Shown: positions 1-6,612, counted from the stretch's first letter. The stretch: DNA of 13,920 nt from Caulobacter sp. (GCA_014378155.1 JACMOF010000025.1:1-13920), one strand, 5' to 3'. Numbers and translations: made by a program. The notes: generated by a model from the sequence alone, not told the origin.

Positions 1-7
1 ACCTCCT
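1..7 (-). promoter_or_regulatory. Perfect Shine-Dalgarno for a gene starting off the left edge
   Basis: Read on the minus strand, positions 7 to 1 are AGGAGGT, a full match to the 16S anti-Shine-Dalgarno. A minus-strand start codon would have to lie a few bases left of position 1, outside the window. This is inferred from the motif alone. It would make that gene the next one downstream of the aminotransferase on the same strand. Confidence 0.4.
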
Positions 8-47
8 TTCGGGCCATCCCGTCAGGCGACGAAGCCGTGTGTTCTAG

Positions 48-178
48 GCCCCCCGTGGGGGAGGGGTCGGCGGAGCCGGCGGAAGGGGGGGGGACGGGTG
101 GCGGCGGGGCCTGCGGTCGACGACCCCACGACCCCCCCCACCGGTCGCTGAGCGCCCCCCCCCCCCACGGGGGGAGGA
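48..178 (+). repeat. GC-rich composite palindromic repeat, copy 1 (A-spacer-B)
   Basis: Two palindromic modules are separated by a short spacer. Module A starts with a C5-GTG-G5 hairpin near 50-61, followed by GTCGGC-GGA-GCCGGC at 66-80 and a G-run. Module B starts with a C-run near 132-139, then the hairpin CGCT-G-AGCG at 146-154, and closes with C6-AC-G6 at 161-174. The same order recurs at 8107-8215 and, inverted, at 9957-10139. Such GC-rich dispersed intergenic repeats are familiar from Caulobacterales genomes. This copy lies just past the stop of the minus-strand aminotransferase, where its hairpins could also protect or terminate that transcript. Confidence 0.75.
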
Positions 179-214
179 TTTTCACCCCGGCTCGGTCGCC
201 AGCTCGCAGCGGCG

Positions 215-1453
215 CTAGGCGGTCGGGTAATGGCCCAGGTCGGCCCGATGTCCACCGAGGTCACGGCCCTCCATCGCCACCGCCGGGCTCGCCATCACCG
301 TCTTGAACGCTGTCTTGAAGGCCGCCATCTCGGAGGGCGTCCCCACCGAGATCCGCACGGCGTTTGGCCAGATCGGCCAGGTGCGGCCGATATAGACGCC
401 CTTGGCCTTCATCGCCGCGATCACGCCCTTGCCGTTACGGCCAGTGTCGATCATGAAGCAGTTGGTCTCGGGCGCACCGATCACTCTGTAATCGTTGGCC
501 TTCAGCCAGGCCAGGGTGTCGCGGCGGGTGTCGCCGATGATCTTCTTGCGCTCGGCGACCAGGCCCTTGTCCTCCAGCGAGGCGCGAGCGGCGGCCGAGC
601 CGGTGATCGGCATGGCGTTCTGGCCGAACGGCGCCAGCTTGGCCAGCAGGTCGGGCCGAGCCACCGCGAAACCGCAGCGGATGCCGGCCATGCCATAGAT
701 CTTCGAAAAGGTCCGCAGCACGATCAGGTCCTTGCCGGCCGCCACCAGGTCCAGCGTGTCCTGGGCGTCCGAAAGGTGGATATAGGCCTCGTCAACCAGC
801 AGGATCGAGCCGGCGGGCTTGTGGTCCAGCGCCCAGGCGATGTCCTGCTTGGTGGTGGTCGTGCCGGTCGGGTTGTTGGGGTTGCAGATATAGATCACCC
901 CGGCGGCCGGATCGGCGGCGACCATGGCCTTGACGTCGTGGCCGTAGTCGGCGGCCAGCGGCACCTTGACGATCTTGGCCTTACTGGTCATCGCCGCATA
1001 CATGCCCGCCTCATAGGACGGATCGGCGGTGACGAAGCTGCGGGTCGGCGAGGTGAAGGCCAGCACGCTGTAGTGCAGCGGCTCGGAGGAGCCTGCATAG
1101 ACGGCGATGCTCTCGACCTTCAGCCCGTTCTGGGCCGCGAAGGTCATGGCCAGCATCTCGGTCTCGCCATTGAGGTCGTAGCGGCCGCCCAAAGGGGCCA
1201 CGCGGGCGATGGCGTCGCAGGCGGCCTTGGGCGGGCCCAGCGGGTTTTCGTTGGCGTTGATCAGCACCGAACCGGGCGGCGGAACGCTGGGGCCCTGGCC
1301 GTGCAGGGCCATGCCGGACGGCGGGGCGGTGGTGGTCTGGGCGGCGCGAGCCAGGCTGGCCTCGGTCAGGATCGGCGTCGCGGCGACCAGCGCGGCGGCG
1401 CGCAGGAACGACCGGCGGCCCAGAGCCTTTGTGGCAGAATTTTGCATGTCCAT
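215..1453 (-). CDS. Tat-exported HisC-family PLP aminotransferase
   Basis: This is a fold-type I pyridoxal-phosphate aminotransferase of the histidinol-phosphate aminotransferase family, 412 residues. Visible motifs are ANENPLGP (67-74), NPNNPTG (191-197), DEAY (221-224), TFSK with the Schiff-base lysine at 251, and the substrate-carboxylate arginine in RISVGT (367). The N-terminus has a twin-arginine signal, RRSFLR at 13-18, then a hydrophobic stretch and a likely ARA cleavage site near residue 37. The product should therefore be folded with PLP in the cytoplasm and exported. The start at 1453 was chosen because it follows AAGGGGACGGG and gives a normal Tat signal; an open frame extends to 1537 but adds an unlikely leader. 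A second ATG lies two codons in. The substrate is unknown: export argues against a role in histidine biosynthesis. The gene is divergent from mgsA, 228 bp away. Confidence 0.9.
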   Translation of the reverse strand: MDMQNSATKALGRRSFLRAAALVAATPILTEASLARAAQTTTAPPSGMALHGQGPSVPPPGSVLINANENPLGPPKAACDAIARVAPLGGRYDLNGETEMLAMTFAAQNGLKVESIAVYAGSSEPLHYSVLAFTSPTRSFVTADPSYEAGMYAAMTSKAKIVKVPLAADYGHDVKAMVAADPAAGVIYICNPNNPTGTTTTKQDIAWALDHKPAGSILLVDEAYIHLSDAQDTLDLVAAGKDLIVLRTFSKIYGMAGIRCGFAVARPDLLAKLAPFGQNAMPITGSAAARASLEDKGLVAERKKIIGDTRRDTLAWLKANDYRVIGAPETNCFMIDTGRNGKGVIAAMKAKGVYIGRTWPIWPNAVRISVGTPSEMAAFKTAFKTVMASPAVAMEGRDLGGHRADLGHYPTA

Positions 1454-1681
1454 GTTCGTTCCCGTCCCCTTGGCGCGGGTCTTGCCGGCCCGACCTTGGC
1501 AGGACACGCCGCTCTTGCGGGACGCGCAAGGTCCCATATGGAGCCGCGCCGCCGAAGCGAGATCCTGCTCGCGGCGGGAGCATCCCTGCTCGGGTGATCG
1601 TCAGCGCCGACGCCAGGACGCTCTTGTCATTCGGGCGAGGGCGCGAAATGAGTGCGTCCCTCTTGGTGTCCGGAGCCGCCC

Positions 1682-2059
1682 ATGCCCAACCGCCCCTTCG
1701 CCGTCGGCCTCGTCGCCCACGACGACAAAAAGGCCGCCCTGGTCGCGTGGGCCGTGGCGCACCGGGGCTTTTTGAGCCAGCACAAGCTCTACGCCACCGG
1801 GACCACCGGCGGCCGGATCCTCGAGGCCTTGCCCGACCTGGACCTGACCCGGCTAAAGAGCGGACCGCTGGGCGGCGACCAGCAACTGGGCGCGCTGTTG
1901 GCCGAGGGCCTGCTGGACATGCTGGTGTTCTTCGTCGACCCGCTGTCGCCCCAGCCGCACGATGTCGACGTCAAGGCGCTGATCCGCATGGCGACCCTGG
2001 CCGAGGTGCCACTGGCCTGCAACGTGGCGACGGCCGACCTGATCGTGGCGGGGCGCTAG
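1682..2059 (+). CDS. mgsA: Methylglyoxal synthase
   Basis: Methylglyoxal synthase converts dihydroxyacetone phosphate to methylglyoxal and phosphate, a cytosolic bypass of lower glycolysis used when sugar phosphates accumulate. The 125-residue protein carries the family signature throughout: VAHDD (11-15), the phosphate-binding YATGTTGG (37-44), SGPLGGDQQ (60-68) with D66 matching the E. coli catalytic Asp71, FFVDP (83-87), PHDVD (92-96) with H93 matching His98, and CNVATAD (113-119). It is shorter than the 152-residue E. coli enzyme because both termini are trimmed, which is common in alphaproteobacteria. GGAG six bases upstream supports the ATG at 1682. The TAG stop lies inside the CTAG that begins the adjacent 108-bp repeat. 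Confidence 0.95.
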   Translation: MPNRPFAVGLVAHDDKKAALVAWAVAHRGFLSQHKLYATGTTGGRILEALPDLDLTRLKSGPLGGDQQLGALLAEGLLDMLVFFVDPLSPQPHDVDVKALIRMATLAEVPLACNVATADLIVAGR

Positions 2060-2163
2060 AGCATTTTTCGAGCGAAGTGGTTGCGGTTCGCGTGAAGAAA
2101 AATGCGTCAAAACAGAAGATTAGAGCTCACGGCCTGACGCAGTCAGGTCGGGAAATGCTCTAG
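2056..2163. repeat. 108-bp RIME-like palindromic element between convergent genes
   Basis: The unit begins CTAGAGCATTT (2056-2066) and ends with its exact reverse complement (2153-2163), giving 11-bp perfect terminal inverted repeats. It contains two palindromic halves. In the left half GCATTTTTC (2061-2069) pairs with GAAAAATGC (2097-2105), with an inner GCGAA/TTCGC stem (2072-2076, 2087-2091). In the right half TAGAGC (2121-2126) pairs with GCTCTA (2157-2162), with an inner CCTGAC-GCA-GTCAGG hairpin (2133-2147). The 108-bp length and two large palindromes fit the RIME class of mosaic elements known from rhizobia and relatives. It has no coding capacity. It may act as a bidirectional terminator for the two genes that converge on it. 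Confidence 0.85.
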
Positions 2164-2627
2164 CCGGGGAACTTCAGCAGGTTCGGCTTCGGGATCGCGG
2201 CTTTGAAGCTGCCCCGGGTCTTGGCGGTGTCGAGGCCGAAATCGGCCCAAGCCTTGAGGAAGCCGGCGGCGGGCGCGGCGTCGGTCAGCGGCGTCAGGGT
2301 CAGCACCGGACCGGCGGCCAGCAGCTTGCGGGCGGCGGCCCAGGCGTCGGGTTCGGCCAGGGCGTAGGCGCCGTCGGTCGCGACCAACTCGGCGGCCAGG
2401 GAGGGCTCGGCGACATAGAGCTTCACGGCCGTCTGCGCCGGCAGGTCGGCCAGGGCGGTCAGGGCTTCGATCAGGCCGGTCAGAACCATGCGCGGGCCGG
2501 TGACGCGACGCTCACCGCCAGCCGCGCCGGCCAGGGTCCCGTCGGCGTTGCGCCGCACGTAAGCCCAGCCGCCATAGCCGGGGTCGGGTTTGCACAGGGC
2601 GGCGGTCCAGAGGGTCACGGCGGTCAT
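2160..2627 (-). CDS. RNase HI-like protein lacking the catalytic acids
   Basis: The 155-residue product has the length of RNase HI and its N-terminal layout: a first strand VTLWTAALCKPDPGYGGW (4-21) matches the usual FTDGSCxGNPGPGGxG, and RMVLTGLIEAL (46-56) matches RMELMAAIxAL. The catalytic residues are missing by eye: the first Asp is A9, the Glu of RMEL is V48, and the third-strand TDS is replaced in KLYVAEPSL (69-77). The basic C-terminal end (KTRGSFKAAIPKPN, 136-149) is not an RNase H feature. It is probably a non-catalytic RNase H-fold protein, perhaps a nucleic-acid binder; automated annotation may call it ribonuclease H. The ATG at 2627 has only a weak, close GGGA upstream. It converges on mgsA across the 108-bp repeat. 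Confidence 0.75.
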   Translation of the reverse strand: MTAVTLWTAALCKPDPGYGGWAYVRRNADGTLAGAAGGERRVTGPRMVLTGLIEALTALADLPAQTAVKLYVAEPSLAAELVATDGAYALAEPDAWAAARKLLAAGPVLTLTPLTDAAPAAGFLKAWADFGLDTAKTRGSFKAAIPKPNLLKFPG

Positions 2628-2889
2628 GGTCCCTGTCTAGGGCCGTCGCCCCGACGTGGCCAGAGGCGGGTGACGAACGGGCTGAAGACAGCTTCGCCGG
2701 AACAGAAAGTAAACCAGGCCTTAAAAACCTTGGTTAACGTCATCTTCAGGTCGATGAACAGAGTTCTAACGCGGATGGCTTTTTCGCCGTCCCGTCAAGA
2801 ACCGGTAAGCAAGAAATGTGCCATATCGGGGCGGAAGCAACGCTTTTGTTGGCTTTGAGGAACGAAGCGTAAACGAGTCCCAAATATTT

Positions 2890-2908
2890 ATGGTTAACGC
2901 CATCTTAG
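2890..2908. promoter_or_regulatory. Second CtrA-type site, near consensus
   Basis: Positions 2890-2897 read TTAACCAT on the minus strand, the CtrA half-site consensus. On the plus strand TTAA (2894-2897) is followed after exactly seven bases by TTAG (2905-2908), one mismatch from the full box. It lies 7 bp left of the perfect box, so the two could be occupied together. The related motif at 2734-2748 has TTAA-N7-TTCA. Confidence 0.5.
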
Positions 2909-2914
2909 GATCGG

Positions 2915-2929
2915 TTAACGACTTGTTAA
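2915..2929 (+). promoter_or_regulatory. CtrA-type binding box TTAA-N7-TTAA
   Basis: TTAA at 2915-2918 and TTAA at 2926-2929 are separated by seven bases, an exact match to the consensus of the Caulobacter cell-cycle master regulator CtrA. It lies 87 bases upstream of the ATG at 3017 and about 290 bp from the divergent start at 2627, so the gene at 3017 is the likelier target. Whether it activates or represses cannot be told from sequence. Confidence 0.7.
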
Positions 2930-3016
2930 ACGCGATGGCTCCGGCTTTGCTACTGATGCGTTGAACCCTTGCCGGACGTCCCGGCGTGGGACGTTCCGTG
3001 TGCGGAGTACGCAGCG

Positions 3017-4393
3017 ATGTTTGAGTTTGGTCGTGATCTGAAAAGACTCTTCGGAGTCGACGCCGGTGCCCCCGCCAGGGCCGCCGCCCATCGGGACGGA
3101 CTGACCGGCGGCGACACCTCGCTGCTGGAGTTGCTAGACCTGCGACTGCTGGTCAACGAGGCCCGCTCGGCCGACGTGGCCGCCGGCCGCATCGGCGCCA
3201 AGGATCGCGGCCGCCGCCTGCTGGAAGCCGCCACGGTCTGGCGCGAACTGGCCCGCCGCTCCGGCGACGCCGCCGCCTTGCGCAAGGGCGCGGCGCAGGC
3301 CGAAGCCGCCGCCAAAATCTTCGAGACCGAACGCCGCGCCGACTGCCTGGCCGCCGCGCGCTGCGAGCAGGCGACCCTGGCGGTTCTGGGCGCCGACATG
3401 TTCGGCGATGAGGGTCTGCACGCCGCCGCCGGCGCCACCCTGACCCTGGCCAAGACCGCGCCAGGCCATCGCTGCGCCATGGCGGAGGCCCTGATGGCCG
3501 GGCTGGAAGGCCGCGTCGCCTTGGCCGAGAACGATATCGACCGCGCCCTGGCCGCAGCCCAGGCTTTTGAATCGCCGCTGCGAGGCCTGTCGGCCGCGCG
3601 TCGGGTCAAGGGCGGGGCTTCGCGCCTGCTGCTGGCCGACCAGCGCGCCGCGCGCGTCGAGCTTTTGCTGTCGTGCGCCGCTCGCCTGAAGGACCGCGCC
3701 TTGACCGAGGTCGCGCTGAACGAGGCCAAGGCCGCCGAGGCGGCGCTTGACCCGGACTTCGAGCCCCTGGCCTGGTCGCGGCTCGAGTCGCTGCGCGGCA
3801 CGGCGCTGGTGCAACTGGGCGAACTGGACGGCGAGATCAACCACATCGCCGACGGCGTCGAGGCCCTGGCCCAGGCGTTGGAGCCGGTCACCGCCGACCA
3901 CAGCCCCATGGACTGGGCCCGCGCCCAGGCCGCGCTGGGGGCCGGCCTGCAAGCCATGGGCGAGGCGACGACCTCGGAGCGCTGTTTCGAACGCGCCGTC
4001 ACCTGCTACGACCGCGCCTCGCACATTCTCAAGACCCAGCCGGCCCTGGCCCTGCGCGCCGTGGTCGCCAACAACCGAGCCCTCAGCCTGGCCCGCTGCG
4101 CCGAGCTGACCGCCGACCTGGCCGTGCTCGACGCCGCCGAGATGGCCTTCAAGGCCGAGCTTACCGCCGCGCCAGGCGCGCGCGATCCGGCCGCCTGGGC
4201 CGTGGCCCAGATGAATCTGGCCCGGCTCTACGAGGCGCGAGTCGAGATCACCGGTCGCGACGATGGCCGCCTGGATCGGGCCGCCATGGCCTTGGCCAGC
4301 GCCTTTGACGTGTTCGCCGAACTGGGCCTGCGGTCGCTAACCGAGTTGGCGGCTCAAGGGTTGCAACGCGTGAAACAGGCGCACCCCGCCTGA
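3017..4393 (+). CDS. TPR-like alpha-helical protein, predicted CtrA target
   Basis: The 458-residue product is Ala/Leu/Arg-rich and almost wholly helical, with no signal peptide or membrane segment, so it is probably cytoplasmic. A short N-terminal motif FEFGRDLKRLFG (2-13) precedes the helical region. The C-terminal half has TPR-like units with a recurring Trp: LAWSRLESLRGTALVQLGEL (251-270), MDWARAQAALGAGLQAMGE (298-316) and AAWAVAQMNLARLYEAR (392-408), spaced about 47 and 94 residues. TPR-like proteins usually serve as protein-binding scaffolds; no enzymatic motif is seen. The ATG at 3017 was preferred over a TTG at 2969 because GGAG lies nine bases upstream and because it gives the natural MFEFGRDL start. 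CtrA-type boxes upstream and two GAnTC sites just inside the gene (3045-3049, 3054-3058) suggest cell-cycle control. The specific role is unknown. Confidence 0.85.
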   Translation: MFEFGRDLKRLFGVDAGAPARAAAHRDGLTGGDTSLLELLDLRLLVNEARSADVAAGRIGAKDRGRRLLEAATVWRELARRSGDAAALRKGAAQAEAAAKIFETERRADCLAAARCEQATLAVLGADMFGDEGLHAAAGATLTLAKTAPGHRCAMAEALMAGLEGRVALAENDIDRALAAAQAFESPLRGLSAARRVKGGASRLLLADQRAARVELLLSCAARLKDRALTEVALNEAKAAEAALDPDFEPLAWSRLESLRGTALVQLGELDGEINHIADGVEALAQALEPVTADHSPMDWARAQAALGAGLQAMGEATTSERCFERAVTCYDRASHILKTQPALALRAVVANNRALSLARCAELTADLAVLDAAEMAFKAELTAAPGARDPAAWAVAQMNLARLYEARVEITGRDDGRLDRAAMALASAFDVFAELGLRSLTELAAQGLQRVKQAHPA

Positions 4394-4453
4394 CCCAGAA
4401 TGAAACCGGCCGGCTCCGACGGGGCCTGGACCCAAGCCAGTAGGGAAGACCCA

Positions 4454-4762
4454 GTGATCGCTTCGTTGCTCGCCGCCGCCGCCGTTTCCATCGCTCCCGC
4501 GCCGACCACCTCGGCTCTACCCGCCATGACCCAGATCCGGGACACTACGCCTCAGGTCGCCGAAGCGATCCTCAGCTGCATGGTCAAGCGCGATGGCGGC
4601 CTGACCGCCTGCTCGGTGCAGAGCGAGACCCCGGCCGAACTGGGCGTCGGTCAAGCCGCCCTGTCGATGGCCTCGCAGTTCCAGGTCGAGCTGATGGGGC
4701 CCGACGGCAAGAGCCGTGCTGGCTCATTCATTGAAGTCCCGGTCCGCATCCGTATTCGCTAG
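4454..4762 (+). CDS. Small secreted TonB C-terminal-like protein
   Basis: The 102-residue product has a signal peptide (hydrophobic run from residue 2, Ala-rich to about residue 24, ending LPA) followed by a compact domain. That domain runs ILSCMVKRDGGLTACSV (39-55), then a helix around AALSMASQF and a final strand VPVRIRIR, the pattern of TonB C-terminal-like domains (CxVxxDGxLxxCxV...F...VxIPIxF). It lacks the TonB membrane anchor and Pro-rich linker, so a periplasmic role is more likely than energy transduction. The GTG at 4454 is chosen because AGGGAAG (4442-4448) is well placed and the signal peptide then starts at residue 1; an ATG at 4400 would bury it. It follows the TPR-like gene by 60 bp and may share its transcript. 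Confidence 0.75.
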   Translation: MIASLLAAAAVSIAPAPTTSALPAMTQIRDTTPQVAEAILSCMVKRDGGLTACSVQSETPAELGVGQAALSMASQFQVELMGPDGKSRAGSFIEVPVRIRIR

Positions 4763-4768
4763 ACTGGC

Positions 4769-5377
4769 CTACCAGGGCTCGCGGGGCGGCGGATCGTCGC
4801 CGCGCGCCGGCGGCGGGGCGTCGCGATCGTCCTCGCGGTCATCGCGCCAACGACGCTGCTCCAGCCGCTCCTGCTCCAGCGCGGCCCGTTCGCGGTGGTT
4901 GTCCTCGGCCATGCGCTCCCGTTCCCAGCGGGCGCGTTGCGCCTCCCGGGCGTCATCGCGCGCCCAGCGCTCGCGCTCCCACCGATCATCACGACGGTCA
5001 GGCTCCGTCTGGGGGAAACCAACCTCCTCGTCGTCGCGCTCGACGGGGATGACCCGGGGAGGCGCGGGCCCCATCACCGGCCTCGGCGGCGGCGAATCTG
5101 CAGCGGGGGCGAAGGTGTCGGTCAACGCCTGCCGGCCCTTGGTCATGGCTAGGGCGGCGTCGGAAAGGCCAACGTCCAGGAGGCCGGTCCGCGCGACCGC
5201 CGCTTTCGGCGGTTGGACCAAATGAATACTGATCCCGTCCGCTCCCGCCGCCGCCTCCGTGGGTGGCTCCGGTCGCGTCAGGGCTGGCCACGCCAGGGCG
5301 GCGATGGCGGCGGCCGTCATGGTCCCGGCCACGGCGACGGAGGCGACCAGGGTCGCGCGTTTCTTTGACTGTTCCAC
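4769..5377 (-). CDS. Membrane-anchored charged protein, predicted stress-regulon member
   Basis: This 202-residue product is not a family I recognise. It has a basic N-terminus (KKR), one hydrophobic segment (about 10-33) that would anchor it in the inner membrane, a Pro-rich linker (95-112), and a tail extremely rich in Arg, Glu, Asp and Trp (113-187). That tail should be helical or coiled coil. RWERERWAR (132-140) recurs as RWERERMAE (150-158), an 18-residue repeat. It ends with a Pro/Asp stretch. The GTG at 5377 has GGAG seven bases upstream. A GGAAC-N16-CGTT promoter sits about 38 bp before the start. The stop is 6 bp from that of the convergent TonB-like gene. Charged composition and long open frames on the other strand warrant caution, but promoter, ribosome site and membrane anchor agree. 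Confidence 0.75.
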   Translation of the reverse strand: MEQSKKRATLVASVAVAGTMTAAAIAALAWPALTRPEPPTEAAAGADGISIHLVQPPKAAVARTGLLDVGLSDAALAMTKGRQALTDTFAPAADSPPPRPVMGPAPPRVIPVERDDEEVGFPQTEPDRRDDRWERERWARDDAREAQRARWERERMAEDNHRERAALEQERLEQRRWRDDREDDRDAPPPARGDDPPPREPW

Positions 5378-5414
5378 AAGGGCGCTCCGGAGGAAGGCCC
5401 CTCGATGGACTTCA

Positions 5415-5439
5415 AACGATCGCCTGCCGAGCGAGTTCC
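5415..5439 (-). promoter_or_regulatory. SigT/EcfG-type general stress promoter
   Basis: On the minus strand GGAAC (5439-5435) and CGTT (5418-5415) are separated by exactly 16 bases. This matches the consensus of the alphaproteobacterial general-stress sigma factor (SigT in Caulobacter, EcfG elsewhere). Transcription would start about seven bases downstream, giving a leader of roughly 30 nt before the GTG at 5377, with its Shine-Dalgarno inside. Confidence 0.65.
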
Positions 5440-5520
5440 GCCCGTGGCCGGATCAACGCGACGCCAAACGGGGCTCGGTCTGGTTTCCACGCCTCCAGTG
5501 GTCGGGATCAGGCGCGAGCC

Positions 5521-6612
5521 TTAGGCCGCCGCCACGTCGCCCGTGGTGCGACGCATGCGCCAGAAGCGGATGGTGCGCAGGGCCGCATCGCGGGGCAGGG
5601 CGGCGTAGAGCTCGCCATAGGCCTTGGCCTTGTCCATGGCGTTGTCGTTGGGGTCAAGGATCAGCAGGGCGAAGGTGAGGAACAGGGCGCGATCAAAATC
5701 GGCCGCCTTGCAGACCACCGCCAGGCCGTCGAGCTCGCGGCGCTCGATGATCTTGCGCGCGGTGTGGAAGTCGATGTCGGCCATCTCGGCGAGGGCGACC
5801 AGAAACAAGGTGGTCTTCTTGGCCCGCAGTATGCCGGCCAAGACCGGCGGCGTGACGCCGCCGCGAGCCTTCATCGCGCTGATCTCCTCGACCGCAGCAG
5901 CATAGTCGGGCGGCAGGGCGCCGTCACGTTCGGCCACGCGGTTGCGGCCGGCTTTCAGGGCCGCGTCGAGGGCGATCGGATCGACATTGGCGTTGCGCTC
6001 CATGATCCGGTCGCGCAGGCGCGCCTCGGCCACGAAATACATCTCGTTGAGCAGGTCGATGGGCAGGGCCTGGCGATCGATCACCGCCTCGTGCAACTCG
6101 GGATTGGCGGTCGCGCGGTCGATGGCCGTCTCGTGGGCTTTGCGCGACAGCACCGCGCCTTCATTGCGCAGAAGCACGCTCAAAGTGGTGTCGTCGCCGC
6201 GCGCCACGATGGCGTCCGAGACGACCATGGGCACGGCGAGGCGCTGGGAGATGGCGCGCAGATGGTCCTGGCCCTGGGTGCGGGCCACGTGCAGCAGATC
6301 GGCCTCGGTAAGCTGCGGGGCGCCTTGCAGGATCGGGCGGGCGACGGCGATGGTGTCGCTGACCAGGGCCCGGGTCAGGGTCGGCGGCGCTTTCGCCACC
6401 GTGCCGAGCCGCTCGGCCAGCTCAATCTTGACGGCCTCTTCCATCTCGCCGGCCAACTGGCCCATGACGTCGTCGAACAGGCCCATCTCCACATCGTCGT
6501 GGCTCTCGCTGGCGAAGAACAGGTCGGTGACCCCACGCAGCAGGTCGCGGCGGCGCTCGCTGGACGGCTCGTCGGCCAGGGCGATGAGGTCGTGCAGACG
6601 CGACTGGATCAC
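5521..6612 (-). CDS. DUF2336 domain protein
   Basis: The 363-residue protein is a member of the DUF2336 family, common in alphaproteobacteria and of unknown function. It is a soluble, all-helical repeat protein. Recognisable family blocks include LTDLFFASES-like VTDLFFASES (28-37), MGLFDDVMGQLAGEMEEAV (43-61), IAVARPIL, LLHVARTQGQDHLRAISQR, LLNEMYFVAEARLRDRI and a C-terminal FDRALFLTFALLILDPN. The regularly spaced helices resemble HEAT-type scaffolds; no catalytic motif is seen. The GTG start (6612-6610) overlaps the upstream gene's TGA as GTGA, so translation is probably coupled and the two proteins made together. DUF2336 proteins are often found near signalling genes, but nothing here fixes a partner other than the coupled secreted protein. 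Confidence 0.85.
   Translation of the reverse strand: MIQSRLHDLIALADEPSSERRRDLLRGVTDLFFASESHDDVEMGLFDDVMGQLAGEMEEAVKIELAERLGTVAKAPPTLTRALVSDTIAVARPILQGAPQLTEADLLHVARTQGQDHLRAISQRLAVPMVVSDAIVARGDDTTLSVLLRNEGAVLSRKAHETAIDRATANPELHEAVIDRQALPIDLLNEMYFVAEARLRDRIMERNANVDPIALDAALKAGRNRVAERDGALPPDYAAAVEEISAMKARGGVTPPVLAGILRAKKTTLFLVALAEMADIDFHTARKIIERRELDGLAVVCKAADFDRALFLTFALLILDPNDNAMDKAKAYGELYAALPRDAALRTIRFWRMRRTTGDVAAA

Larger units (their letters stand above)
2628..3016. other. 389-bp intergenic regulatory region
   Basis: The region lies between divergent genes and is visibly richer in A+T than the rest of the window. It holds three GGTTAACG/TTAA-type motifs (around 2732, 2892 and 2913) and a GAGTC CcrM methylation site at 2875-2879. 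There is also an imperfect tandem duplication: 2732-2780 and 2892-2940 match at about two thirds of positions, both starting GGTTAACG and ending GATGGCT. A 62-codon frame from 2670 to 2858 has no clear ribosome binding site or family match and was not called. No terminator or RNA gene was recognised. Confidence 0.6.

Noticed and set aside
3..47. Plus-strand frame ending in TAG at 45-47, possibly the end of an upstream gene
   Set aside because: Only 14 codons are visible, rich in Arg and without any recognisable motif; the perfect minus-strand Shine-Dalgarno at 1-7 argues for a minus-strand gene there instead.
1566..1591. Alternating TGCTC-GAGCA-TGCTC segments upstream of mgsA that could form two exclusive hairpins
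   Set aside because: The stems are only 5 bp, no leader peptide or anti-terminator pairing is evident, and such short matches are common in GC-rich DNA.
230..1597. Long plus-strand open frame opposite the aminotransferase gene
   Set aside because: It is the antisense shadow of a gene with clear catalytic motifs; its product is His/Gly/Arg-rich with no recognisable domain, as expected from GC-rich codon bias.
2670..2858. 62-codon frame in the CtrA-type promoter region
   Set aside because: GTG start without a convincing ribosome binding site, AT-rich composition unlike the neighbouring genes, no recognisable family.
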